From positions 1,202,204-1,248,667 of the forward strand of contig BFEA01000339.1 in assembly GCA_003427395.1 (NCBI GenBank): a DNA stretch of 46,464 bases, given 5' to 3'. Position 1 is the first letter of the stretch, and every line of letters starts with the position of its first letter. The stretch is from Chara braunii (Eukaryota > Streptophyta > Charophyceae > Charales > Characeae). The notes beneath the pieces are model-generated. The model saw only the letters and a list, made by a program, of their open reading frames with translations, did no database searches and was not told where the DNA came from. Shown here one piece after another: positions 10,816 through 20,582 of the stretch. The position numbers and the translations under genes are program-made.

Positions 10816-13622
10816 TCACTCGCTAAACAACCAATCATATGTCCATGCCCATATCGAATCACGTCCCACGGCGAATCTTTTTAACACCCGGCGGAGAGAA
10901 GAACTCGGGAAGTCTTTCAGTCCAAGTTCCCGTTGCAGGCTCAGTACCCTCAATGGGATTGTTGTTTGCACATTCGTGTTCCTCATTATATGGTGCAAAC
11001 AGCTTGCAATCGCTGCACTTTTCTGTGTCTTGCTACCCCAAGAATGATATGTCTGTTCATTCTTATACTCCAATCGCTCGTCATCCCACATGGCGGCTTC
11101 GTTCTTAGTTGACTGGACGCAGTGCAGGTACGGGTTCAGGACATCCACAGACATACTGGTGCCCAAAAAATCCCATGTGCCTTCCTCGTGATCGGTCCTT
11201 TTCAACTTCAAACCATCTGGGTAACATGTTTCGAACAGACCTTGAATCATCTCAACCAGTGCTGGCTTCCTATGCTTCTCCACAATCACCAAACTGACGT
11301 CGTCCATCAGACGAAAACCAAAAAAATAGCGGCGCCAACCCCCCAAGCTGTTAAGGAAATTCCATTCTGCAAACGCACACAGAATACAAGCGAGGGGTGG
11401 GCTGGTGCTTTTGCCCATTGGTATCCCCACTACTTGTCTCAGCAGCACACCAGTGGCTCGCGTGAATGTATGCTCCGAGTCCCATCGGACAAACTTGTGA
11501 ATATCGACCAACGCCAGCTTCCTCCACGATTCCTCCCCAGCTGTTGCTCCAAAGGTACAGCCTTTACCCCTGGTATTAACACGCACCCAAGACCTCCCGT
11601 TCCTCTCATGATGGTCGATGACCCAGTCAACAGCGGCCACGATATCCTAGTACTGGATTTTGGTAAACATGTCCTTAATATCGTAGGACCTGGATACCAA
11701 CTCAAAATCGTCCGTTGCCGACTTGGCAATCCTTCGACTGCACTGATCCAGTCTCAGCACCAAATCCCCAACCGATTTCAAGTTGAAGTTACTCTTTGCG
11801 GGCATCGTTGCCAACAGGTGATTGATACGCTTGGCTACCGCACGACATGTCCGAACCGTAGGTTCAGAAAAAGTCGGGCAGATAGGCCTAAAACGCGTTA
11901 GATCTTTGTGCTTCGGCATGATATATGCCTCACCCACCTTACCTTTCCCATCCCAACGAACAAACTTCTACAAATCCAACTCCTTCGCTTGAGCTCGCAT
12001 GATCTGGTGCACTTCAGCCTTTGATTCCTTCACGATAGTGTATCCTGCCATTGTAACAAACATCCCCATCATGGCTTCGTAATACGAACCTGGACACATG
12101 ACTAAAGTCTCCCCTGGATTACGATCAACCAGGGTCAGTACCAAACCGTCCAGTACAGACTTAACCTTTTCAACTTCCAACGGGTTCAAGAATTTATCCC
12201 TTTCCCCCGTACTACCACTCATACAATTGGACAGCTCCGAATCACGACACGATACGTCCGGTCCAGTCCAGTTACGCCAATCTGTGAACCCCGCTCCAAT
12301 TCCTGCAGCCGAAACTGCACGTGGCCACCTACCCGTGGGTAGGGCAACCCTGCGCAAACGCAGGTTGATACCTCAGCTCTCGCAAAACGTCGCTGATTGT
12401 GTATCATTTCCGCGATCAATGGGTTTTTTACCCAAACAATCCGGATCGTGCCCCGTGCAGTATCTTTCAGACAAGACGGAATGGTCAACGCCTCGATCTT
12501 GTCATTTACCAGCTTACCAACCTCCACCAGTCTGATCCGGTCATCATACTTCAACCGTATGATCAACTTTGCGTTCATGCTCCATCCATAAACTTCCTTG
12601 ATTGCTCAAACGACGAAACGTCGCAGGTATGCTGCTGAAGATGATTTGTGGAAATCACCCACAACCTTGCTCAGTCGTCGTAAAACTTCCAGACTACACA
12701 TCTTCAACACTTCTAAACGAAGTGGATTACGAAAAAGTGAAATCAGGAATCGTTGGTCAGGGCATGCCTTCGACACCCATTTGACCAACATCACCATCTC
12801 GAAGATCCCTCCCCTTTCGAAATCCAATTTGCACATACTCAAGCATTTTCGTTGTCTTCCCCAGCGAACTATAGAGCTCCCAAAGGCACGTGTGACAGAT
12901 TTTCATCCGCCACACCATGCATTACCGCTCTCGATCGTAAAGTTAAAACGTCGTGTCGCGGCTCCATCCTGTTTCAATAGCAGTCTGTAGAAATCCACGC
13001 TCCAGTCATCCTCATCAAGTACCTTCGTCTTAACAGGCAAAATAGTCTGCAGCCTATTAGATTCCTTTGGAGACACTCGTCTTGCTTCCGCATCGCACTT
13101 AGCCCGTTCTCTCTTCCCTCGTCGACTCTTCATCTTCGAACGCCTGCAAACGGGTTTGCCCGTGGTATTGAGTACAGGAGACCATCTTCTGATGTAAAGC
13201 AGTTCAAGACCTGGTAGTTCAGATGCGGCGCCTACTTCAATGGGTATCAGAACGTACGATTTAGACCCATAAACCTGCCACCATCTATATAGGTGAGTCT
13301 GCTTCTTGCCTCGGACACAAGCCGCGATGTGCTCTTTCCATCGAATATCGAAACGCAGCTTAGTCTGCCCAACGTATTGCGCTTTACATGATGGTGAAGA
13401 CAAAATATAGACACCCCTGATGCGCCCGCTGAAACCTTTCATGCCAAGACGCTGGTACAAGCTCAGCCAAGAATCTTCACACTTTCGGAGCCAACGGATC
13501 TGCCCTAGTAAGGTGAGCATAATCACTACCAAACGATACAAAATATCGACGATGGTGTCTTGCGGCAAAAAACTGCGCACCCTTATGAGAGCTCTACATA
13601 GTCTCCAATACTCCTCCGCTGT
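10816..13622 (-). pseudogene. PLE-1 ORF2: GIY-YIG endonuclease plus reverse transcriptase, broken
   Basis: This is the polymerase protein of PLE-1. The GIY-YIG domain is intact near the N-terminus: GVYILSSPS, YVGQT, then DIRWKEHI, and the catalytic-Glu region LELLYIRRWSPVLNT. A basic linker (KSRRGKRERAKC) follows, then TCVCAGLPYPRV. RT motifs follow: LVDRNPGETLVMCP, YIMPKHKDLTRFRPICP, motif A YDIKDMF (Asp near 11,671), motif B GIPMGKSTSPPLA, motif C LMDD (11,299-11,307). Breaks relative to PLE-2 are TGA at about 12,905 (at a Trp), TGA at 12,606 (at an Arg), a frameshift near 12,300, and TAG at 11,968 and 11,647. The RT core is open from 11,640 to 10,816. The frame is continuous with ORF1 across a TGA at 13,623, and no ATG lies near the start. 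Confidence 0.85.
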
Positions 13623-14932
13623 TCAAACCTCCTTATCGTCGTCGTTACCTGCCGATTCCTCCTTCTCCTCGCTCTGATTACCTTCTTTAGTGATCGCGCC
13701 TGTTGGGCCTTCCACTTCACCTTCGGGGCCATAGGCCACTTGCGAACGCTTCTCGGTGATAGCTATGATCATATCCATTTTCCTCAAACCTTCGTAGGGC
13801 ACGTCCTCCGAACTGCAAATCTGCTTCAAATCTTTCATGTTACGGTCGCCTAACTCACGTAGGTTATCCGTAACAAACATCAATCTCCCCATCGTGTCTG
13901 GCGATGTCGACACCTTCTTGCCTTTCCGCGCGCTTCTCAGCGACTTCGGTGTCTGCTTCCTAGGTGACCGCTTAAACGGTTGTCGTCTACAGCTCAGTAA
14001 CAAGCGTTTCGGATCCAAAACATCTCGCGTTGATGCCCGCTTGGCAGGGGTTTCCATTGGCGAGCTATCTCCGACTGGTCGCTCCACACTTCTCCTCCGC
14101 TTCTCTTTGATGACTAACTCTTCCGTCTGCTCGCACACTGCTTCCACATCGCTTCCTTTTGGCTCATCGCTTTCCTCTTCAGACGACGCATGCACTGGCA
14201 GCTTCCCTTTATCTTTCTTCTTGGTAGGTATTGCCGACGCCAAACATTGATGCAGTTCCTCACACACGTTTCCCATGTGCATGCGAATTTTCATCCGCAA
14301 GTCCTTACGCATCGCTTCCCGATCTTCTGCTTCCAACCTTTTCTTCTCCTCCTTCTTCTTCAGTCGTCTATCATTTGCTATCTTCTCCTCTTCCTCTCTC
14401 AAAACCCGTTCTTTTTCCTCTCGTTCTCCATCCTCGCCCTCACTTTCTCCTCCTTCCTGCTTTGTTCGGTGTCGATAAAAGTCTTCATATCCGCAAGTGA
14501 GCTAGCTAGATCCTCAAGCTGTTTCCTAACAGTCGGATCCTCTGATGCTGAACGTCGATCCCCACTCCTATCGTGATGAGCCGGGGACGTACACCGTCAG
14601 CGTTGAGGAAAGCGTCAAGCACTGCTTTCCCCAAACAGCTTAGGGCACTAGTTTTTGTAGTACCCTGGCTTGCCGCACTCATAGCACACCGGAACGAAGC
14701 GCCTTGGCTGCTCACGATAACTCCCTTGGTCGCGTGCGCCCGCTCGGTCATCTCGAAAGTCTCCTTGCCGTTCCCGTCGGTCATTACCTCCGTAGTCCCT
14801 GTTCCCACCATAACTATACCCCGAACCAAACTCCGGATGCCTATCTCGATGGTCATCGCGTCGGTAATCCCGGTGCGCTGCGCCCGATATCCTTACTGAA
14901 CCGTACATAAACAACTGCGCGTAGCCTTTCAC
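13623..14932 (-). pseudogene. PLE-1 ORF1: zinc-knuckle, coiled-coil, SAP-like protein, broken
   Basis: A gag-like or chaperone-like first ORF. The N-terminal part is rich in Arg, Asp and Gly (RDYRRDDHRDRH; GGNDRRERQ) and leads to a zinc knuckle, CYECGKPGYYKN, in which His is replaced by Tyr and a TAG (14,648) precedes the last Cys. Frameshifts follow at about 14,620 and 14,405. The remaining 259-codon frame holds a charged coiled coil (EEEEKIANDRRLKKKEEKK), a basic region with SSPMETPAKR, and a SAP-like helix pair (NMKDLKQICSSEDVPYEG). The acidic C-terminus ends DDDKEV then TGA. SSPMETPAKR matches SPPMVTPAKR of PLE-2, confirming orthologous ORFs. The role is inferred to be RNA or DNA binding. 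Confidence 0.75.
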
Positions 14933-15108
14933 GCTTCCCTAGCTGCGCAATTGCTGATGACATAAACTCTTCAAACGTGAAAAAGAAGAAAACGGCGAAA
15001 AAAACGTAAATCTCAGTAATTCTCAGTAAGAAACTCAGAGCAAATACAAAAGCGTGCTCACACTTGCTAGGCAACTTCCCAGTTGGTTCACACGAGCCTT
15101 ATCGAGTT

Positions 15109-15163
15109 GTGATGAAAGTGATGAACGTAGATCAGATGATCAAACGCAGACACGTATATATAT
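15109..15163 (+). repeat. Direct repeat flank with GATCAGATGATC unit
   Basis: GTGATGAAAGTGATGAACGT then AGATCAGATGATCAAACGC, near-identical to 9,818-9,870 across PLE-1. It runs directly into a TA microsatellite. Confidence 0.75.
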
Positions 15164-15177
15164 ATATATATATATAT

Positions 15178-15283
15178 GGGCAGTTCTGTTTGTAACGATA
15201 TATATATATAAACGTAGATCAGATGATCAAACGTAGACACGTATATATATATATATATATATATCGTCACAAACAGAACTGCC
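15178..15283. repeat. Inverted repeat around a GATCAGATGATC unit
   Basis: The left arm GGGCAGTTCTGTTTGTAACG (15,178-15,197) and the right arm CGTCACAAACAGAACTGCCC (about 15,264-15,283) are inverse complements with one mismatch and one indel. Both are continued by TA runs that also pair. The loop holds the AGATCAGATGATCAAACG unit found at the flanks of PLE-1. No transposase is present. Confidence 0.8.
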
Positions 15284-15670
15284 CGGAAAAACCGTAGGCA
15301 GAGAGAGAGAAGAGGACAACAAACGAGGGGCTGTGACAAACTGTTTCGTCGGAGTTTCACCGACTCATCCGGAGGCTGAACCCTCAACAGTCTGCAGAAT
15401 CCCCTCACTGATTACATTGTAAATGATAATCTACCTTAACCAAAATCAAAGTACACTATCACTCACCCATATATATATATATATATATATATACAGGGTT
15501 ACCTGACCGAACGTTCGGGGGCCTCTGGGCTGGCCCCCGAACATTCGGGCGTTCGGGGTCTCGTTGGGGCCGAACACCTCCAGGTTCGGCCCCCGCCAGA
15601 AACATTTTCGGGGCCTAAAAATAAGTGTTTTTTTCTGAATTGTTTTTTGTGAGTTCTCTATGATGTAAGC

Positions 15671-15905
15671 CCTTATCGGACAGGGTTGGTCTGATTGCAG
15701 CAGTGTGGTTTGTCTTTTTCGGGGTCTTTATGCTGCAGGCCCTGACATTTTTATTTTTGGTCCCTACTTCCGAGGGACTGTTTTATTCGACGTGTGGTTG
15801 ATCCGATTGCAGCGGTGTGGTTTGTCTTTCTCGGGGTCGTTATGTTGCAGGCCCTTATGTTTTTGTTCTCTTTTTGGTCCTTAATTCCGAGGGACTGTTT
15901 TATTC
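15671..15905 (+). repeat. 112-bp tandem duplication in the left pLTR
   Basis: Two units of CGATTGCAGCGGTGTGG-type sequence, ending GAGGGACTGTTTTATTCGACG, are 112 bases apart. The right pLTR has the same two units at the same spacing, so the duplication predates this insertion. Confidence 0.85.
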
Positions 15906-15925
15906 GACGCGTTGGTTTGTTTTTC

Positions 15926-15942
15926 ACTGGATTCGAACCAGT
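15926..15942 (-). promoter_or_regulatory. T-arm/B-box-like hairpin on the minus strand
   Basis: ACTGG-ATTCGAA-CCAGT forms a 5-bp stem with a 7-base loop. Read on the minus strand it contains GGTTCGAATCC, an exact match to the RNA polymerase III B-box consensus. It is conserved at 20,963-20,979. No convincing A box lies at the right distance, so this is a motif and not a tRNA gene. Confidence 0.3.
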
Positions 15943-16198
15943 AGCGTTTTGGATCGATATCCTGGTACCGATTAGTTGGACCTGGGCTTACTCGAAGGTC
16001 CGGGCTGGCACATGTGTTTTTTTGGTGCCTTCGACAGTGGTTCATTTTGAAGACTTACGTATTAATACTGACCGAACGAAGTAGTCGACCTCTGAAGTTC
16101 AAGGACTGACGGATCCGTATACCTCGGTCATAATGACCGGGGCGGAGGAGACGGAAGTGGGTTGGTTGGGAAGAGTTGGTGAATGATTAGGGTGAAGG

Positions 16199-16264
16199 AG
16201 GTGGAGACCCCCTGATGAGGCAACGTGCCGTGTTGCCGAAACGCGGCGTCTGGGACGCCGACCT
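16199..16264 (+). ncRNA. Type I hammerhead ribozyme, left pLTR
   Basis: Order: AGGT (16,199), internal loop, CCCC, core CTGATGA (16,212-16,218), a perfect 6-bp stem II GGCAAC/GTTGCC with loop GTGCCGT, GAAA (16,238-16,241), and a short stem III ACG-CGG-CGT giving a GUC cleavage site at 16,250. TGGG, internal loop and ACCT (16,261-16,264) close stem I. All catalytic core bases are present. The first stem I pair is U opposite C instead of G-C, which may weaken activity. Hammerheads of this minimal kind are known from Penelope-like elements. Confidence 0.88.
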
Positions 16265-16494
16265 GAACTATGGTGAAGTTGATTACTGATTGGACCAGTG
16301 CTACTTGTTATATTTTGAATCCGATTTGATCGACTTTTCTACGTCGCGACTTGTTCGTTGACCATTTGTCTCATTTGCTACTACTTACTGCACACATTAA
16401 CTGTCTCAGAAAGGAATTACTGAGGTTGGTGAGCGTGGTTACTATTTCCTTGTGTTTCCGTCACGATACTGCCGACACCAAGTGTGTGATCACG

Positions 16495-17658
16495 ATGGGT
16501 GATCGCAGAGAGTACGAGAGAAGCGACAGGCGATCCAGAAGCGAAGACCGGACTGGATACCGTGGACCAGATGGTGGACACGACCGAGGTGATCGAGAAA
16601 GATTCCGCCGCTCGCCACCCCGTTGCTTTACCTGCAACGAGCGTGGTCATTATGCCAATCAATGAAGATATGGCTGGCGCGCATCAAGCAGCCGTTTGTC
16701 GACTTCTTATGACTCCTACAGAGGAAGGTCCGGTTCCCCACGGCGGACTGAGAAGGAGACTGGTGCGCAATCAACTACGGATGCTGACCACCTAAAGAAA
16801 CAGATCGAGGAACTCAACAAGAGTTTGGCATCAGTCTTGGAGTTCGTGCTGAGCGAGAAAGCGAAGAAGGCGGAAGAAGAAAGACTGAAACAAGAAGCCG
16901 AAGCAGAGGAAGAGAGAAAAGTTGTGGAAAAGAAGGTGAGGGAGGAAAAGGAGCGGAAGCGATTGGCCAAGCTACAGAAGCAATGGGAGCGGGATGCGGA
17001 GATGGACAAGAAGCTTGAGATACAGTTCGCTTTGAAGACCGGTGATTTTTTTGATAGGATGGAGGCCAACCTTGGGCCGGTACTGGAACTGGTACGAACG
17101 AAGGCGAAGAAGCGTGTGGAAGATGCGAGCATACCGAGTCCGGAGCCGGAGGACAGCGACAGCACGATAGAAGAAATCCGCACCCACACGGGTCGCCTGA
17201 CGATTAGCGAAAAGAGGAAGAGAGGGCCCGAGCCCGTTCTCGAGGATAGCCCTCCAATGGTGACACCCGCAAAGCGAACTCCAGGACGCAACAAGGCGAT
17301 GACTGGAGCGACTCCTGGTCGAATGACGTGGTCGAAGGCTAAGGTCAAGACCAGATTGTCCCCTCTTGTGGCGAAGCATAAGCGAAGCCCCGAAAAACCA
17401 AGAACGGTTGCGAAGCTTCGTTTTCGGAACCAGGCAATGGAGGAGTTACATTGTTTAGATGCACAAGAGCTCCAGTCCATCTGCAAGACTGAGGGCATTG
17501 CATATAACGGGAAGATCGACGCAATCTTCGACATCGCTAGCCATCGCACCAGAGTGGCTTTTCGTGAAGTGGAACCTGTGGACATTTCGGAGAATGCAGA
17601 ACCGGTCGAGGAAGAGTCGACAACTGCCGATGACGAAGGGCATGAAGACAAGGAGTGA
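16495..17658 (+). CDS. PLE-2 ORF1: CCHC zinc-knuckle, coiled-coil, SAP-like protein
   Basis: The start is the ATG at 16,495, the first in frame after the pLTR. Residues 1-40 are rich in Arg, Asp and Ser (RREYERSDRRSRSEDR), typical of RNA-binding tails. A zinc knuckle CFTCNERGHYANQ follows, but its fourth ligand codon is TGA (16,663-16,665) where Cys is expected; the frame then stays open to 17,658. Residues about 95-185 form a long charged coiled coil (EEERLKQEAEAEEERKV). Next come a basic, Thr/Pro-rich segment (SPPMVTPAKRTPGR) and a SAP-like motif (LHCLDAQELQSICKTEGIAY). The tail is acidic and ends DKE-TGA. The likely role is binding element RNA and chromatin. The internal TGA makes a shortened or readthrough product possible. 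Confidence 0.75.
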
Positions 17659-20491
17659 TGTGGTTACGGATTGGACGAGATATGGCAGATCGTGCGTATA
17701 GTGGTAAGTTGGCGCAGTAGACTTCGAGGTACTGATGGCGATGCAGACGACGTGTTGTGGCTCTGTATATTGTTACTGGCGTTCAGAGGTAAGATCAAGT
17801 GGGCGACGAAGCTTTTGGATTCATGGCGACGGTTGTATGATACACATGGCGTGCAGTTTATTCATTTGAGCAATGTGGTGTACGTGGCTATTTCACCGTT
17901 TTGTAGACTCGAGTATGTTGGAAAGTCCACACGCGATGTGGATATCCGAGCGAGAACATTTATCCGCCTGTCGAACTCGTAAACGGACTCATTTCCACTG
18001 TTGGATGTGCACCTTTGGTGCTTGTAACTATGTGCTCCTTCCTGTTGACCACCTCGAAGAGGCAGTGTATATCAGACAGTGGACACCCTTTCTTAACACT
18101 ACCGGGTGTAGGAAAGGGCTCTTTAACGGTAAAAAGAGTCGGAAAGGTAAGATTGAGAGGAAAAGGAAATGTGCTACGTCAGATTGTAGAGCCGTTTTTC
18201 CTCTTCGTTTCCAAGTCACTGGTGATATTACCTGGCGCGTTGACCTATTATCTCTCCTCTTAGACAAATTAAGCGTCGGTTGTAACCGGTTGGAGATAAC
18301 ATCGAGTGGTGGTAATACATGGGTTGGAGGATGGAGGAAGGTGAGAAGACGATTTGGTGAGTCTAAGGTTCGTACGAATGATGGTCTAGTGCCTCTTAAG
18401 TCATGCAAGCAACTGTTCGAATGTGGTGGCTCGTTGGTGATTGAGTACTTACGTGTTTGGAGATCGAAGGGTGGTTTTCTGAAGCAATTCCTGATTGGAA
18501 TATTACAGAATCCTAGGAGATTACTGGAATTCTATCAGTGGGGTTTGAAGTCTCTTATTCGGTTATATAATGCCATCAAAGACTTTACAAAGAAGTCAAC
18601 TCGAAAATACCTACGGCGATTGATATCTCGCGTGATCCGCGATAGGTTTGGATTAAGTATGTCAACGGATTTGGTCATCCGTGTGAAGTTCGATGAACGA
18701 ATTCGTATGGTGGAACTGAGGAAATGCGTTAATGATGCTATCATGGTGTCTGATATAACTACCTGCTTTCGGAAGCGTGCGAGGAAGAAAGTTAGGATCG
18801 TTTGGGTTAAAAACCAATCGATCGGTGACATTCTCCATAATCATCGTTCATTTGCGGCACGAGATGTACTTACCTGTGTTTGTGCAGGGATGGCCTACCC
18901 ACGGGTGGATGGCCACGTGTGCTTCCGTTTGAGCGAAGGTGAACCACACCATCAGTTGTTGACTAACGCGAATGATATACCGCGTGCAGCTCCTCCAGAT
19001 CGCATTAGGTTGCTTCAGAAGGAAGTTACCGAAGGATTCTCGAAGTGGTATAATCTGAAGGGCGACTGCCCTCCAATCGATGTCCTTAGCCTGGCTGCGT
19101 GTGTGACTGATCCTGTGATTAGTCCCGCCAGGTTAACACTCGATGATGTCAGAAGGGTCAAAACTGAATTGAGTTGTCTGGTACTCACACCTTTAGACAG
19201 AAATCCAGGCGAAACCCTAGTTGTCTGCCCATTTGTATACTTCACAGCTATGATGAGCACATTCGTGACGAACACTGGTTATCGGATTGAGCAAGCACCT
19301 GCGGATGTCATCTTGGATGAGATGCGCAACGATCTGTGCGCGTCGAGGTTAAAGAAGATAGCGCGATGGGACTGTAAGGGAAAGATTGGGTCAGCCTACG
19401 TGCTACCCAAGCATAAGGATCTCAGCCGGTACAGACCGATTTGCCCAACGTACAGTGAACCGCTGGCTCGCACGGGAAAGGCAGTTGCGAAGGCTCTTAA
19501 CAAGTTGCTGTTCAATTTGCCCATTGATTGCTATTTTAATTTGCAAGCGGTAGCACATCTTACTGGTAGGATACAAAGGATCAACAAGAGAATGGGAAAG
19601 CAGACGGATGTAAGTAATGTGGAGTCGGCATCTTTTAATATAAAGGATATGTTTAGCCGACTCCCCCATTCTGATATTGTTGAGGTTGTGAACTGGATTG
19701 TCCAGCACTACGTAGCGAAGGGGAAGTCGATCGTGCGTGTAAATTTGAGAGGGAAAGGGGCTACTTTCGGAAGGACAACCGGAGGAGATCACTGGCAATG
19801 TCTCGCACTCGACGTTATTATGGACTATGTCTGCTTTGAACTGAGACATACATACACCTTTGCCACCGGAGTACTCATGAAGCAAGTGATCGGAATTCCA
19901 ATGGGGAAGAGCACGAGCCCTCCCCTGGCGTGTATCTTATGTGCCTACGCTGAGTGTAGATTCCTGAATAGCCTCGGGAAGTTGCGTAATAACGTGTTTG
20001 GTGTGGGACTGATTGATGATGTGTTCTTGGTGACCTTCTCTTTGAGCTGTGAAGCACGTGCAAGGGTCCTGCACAGTTTTGAGAGTTGCTATCCGAGCAA
20101 CCTGTCCCTGAAACGTACGGATACCGGGAACGGTATTCTGCAGTTTTTGGGCTGCGAGGTAAGGTCCAGACAGACTTACCCATTCATTGGATCTGTTCAA
20201 CTGGTGAAGAATGAAGAGTCCATATGGGACGACGAGACGCTGGTATTCAAGAATGGTCAATCCTTTTCGTCGTGGGGAAGCAAGCAGCAGGAAAATGCGA
20301 CAATCGGAAGCTATCTCCATAGAATTGACCAAAACACCACCATTCGATCTGAGATCTCTCTACGCGTACTCACCGTAAAGAGGGAGTTGTGTTTGAAAGG
20401 TTATCCACCTGAGAATTTCGATCGGGTTTTAAAACGTTTTGTCGTTGGCAAAGATGCAATTTGGAAAAAGACTGTTAAACTCTTATGTTAG
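17659..20491 (+). CDS. PLE-2 ORF2: GIY-YIG endonuclease plus reverse transcriptase
   Basis: This continues the ORF1 frame after TGA 17,656-17,658, with no ATG before the GIY-YIG domain. The domain shows VVYVAISPF, EYVGKSTRDVDIRAR and the catalytic-Glu region EEAVYIRQWTPFLNT. A one-base shift near 17,950 separates the two halves; PLE-1 is continuous there, so this is probably a mutation. From there the frame is open for about 845 codons. A basic linker (KSRKGKIERKRKC) and TCVCAGMAYPRVDGHV follow. RT motifs: LTPLDRNPGETLVVCP, YVLPKHKDLSRYRPICP, motif A FNIKDMFSRLP (Asp 19,646-19,648), motif B GIPMGKSTSPPLA (near 19,892), motif C LIDDV (20,015-20,020). The three catalytic aspartates are present. 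The stop is TAG at 20,489. It is inferred to nick target DNA and prime reverse transcription of the element RNA. Confidence 0.88.
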
Positions 20492-20582
20492 ATAGCTTGG
20501 GTCTTCTGGCGGAAGCAGTCAGTATACAATAATTGTGGATTGGAATCTGTTTTTTTTGTGAAGTAGGATTGAGTGGGTAGGT

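Larger units (their letters stand above)
9945..15100 (-). mobile_element. PLE-1: decayed permuted Penelope-like retroelement
   Basis: Read on the minus strand, the order is a zinc-knuckle/coiled-coil/SAP-like ORF1 (14,932 to 13,623), a GIY-YIG plus reverse transcriptase ORF2 (13,622 to 10,816), about 0.8 kb of 3' sequence, and a degenerate hammerhead at 10,018-9,954. It is homologous throughout the coding part to PLE-2 but clearly older. Several nonsense codons and frameshifts are present, and no upstream hammerhead or terminal repeat is visible, so the 5' end is truncated or lost. An endonuclease N-terminal to the RT is the arrangement described for the Naiad/Chlamys branch of Penelope-like elements; placement in that branch is inference. 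Confidence 0.8.
15671..16380 (+). repeat. PLE-2 left terminal direct repeat (pLTR)
   Basis: It starts at CTTATCGGACAGGG and ends at CATTTGCTA. It is 710 bp and differs by few substitutions from the right repeat once the MITE is removed. It contains a 112-bp tandem duplication (GATTGCAGC at 15,693 and 15,805), a TTCGAA-centred hairpin (15,926-15,942), the hammerhead (16,199-16,264) and the likely promoter for ORF1, although no TATA box stands out. Confidence 0.88.

Noticed and set aside
15926-15942. A tRNA gene in the pLTR
   Set aside because: Only the T-arm-like hairpin is present; acceptor, D and anticodon arms cannot be drawn.
16716-17651. 311-codon open frame on the minus strand opposite PLE-2 ORF1
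   Set aside because: It is the antisense shadow of the Glu/Lys/Arg-rich coiled coil, giving Ser/Phe/Leu-rich protein. No homologue is evident in PLE-1 and the forward frame has recognisable motifs.
16663-17658. Reading TGA as Cys (a variant genetic code) to fuse knuckle, ORF1 and ORF2
   Set aside because: TGA would suit the knuckle position in PLE-2, but in PLE-1 the extra TGAs fall at Trp and Arg positions, TAG stops occur too, and TGT/TGC are used normally. Standard code with decay fits better.
17930-17975. Programmed frameshift inside the GIY-YIG domain
   Set aside because: PLE-1 is continuous here and no slippery heptamer is visible; a single indel is simpler.
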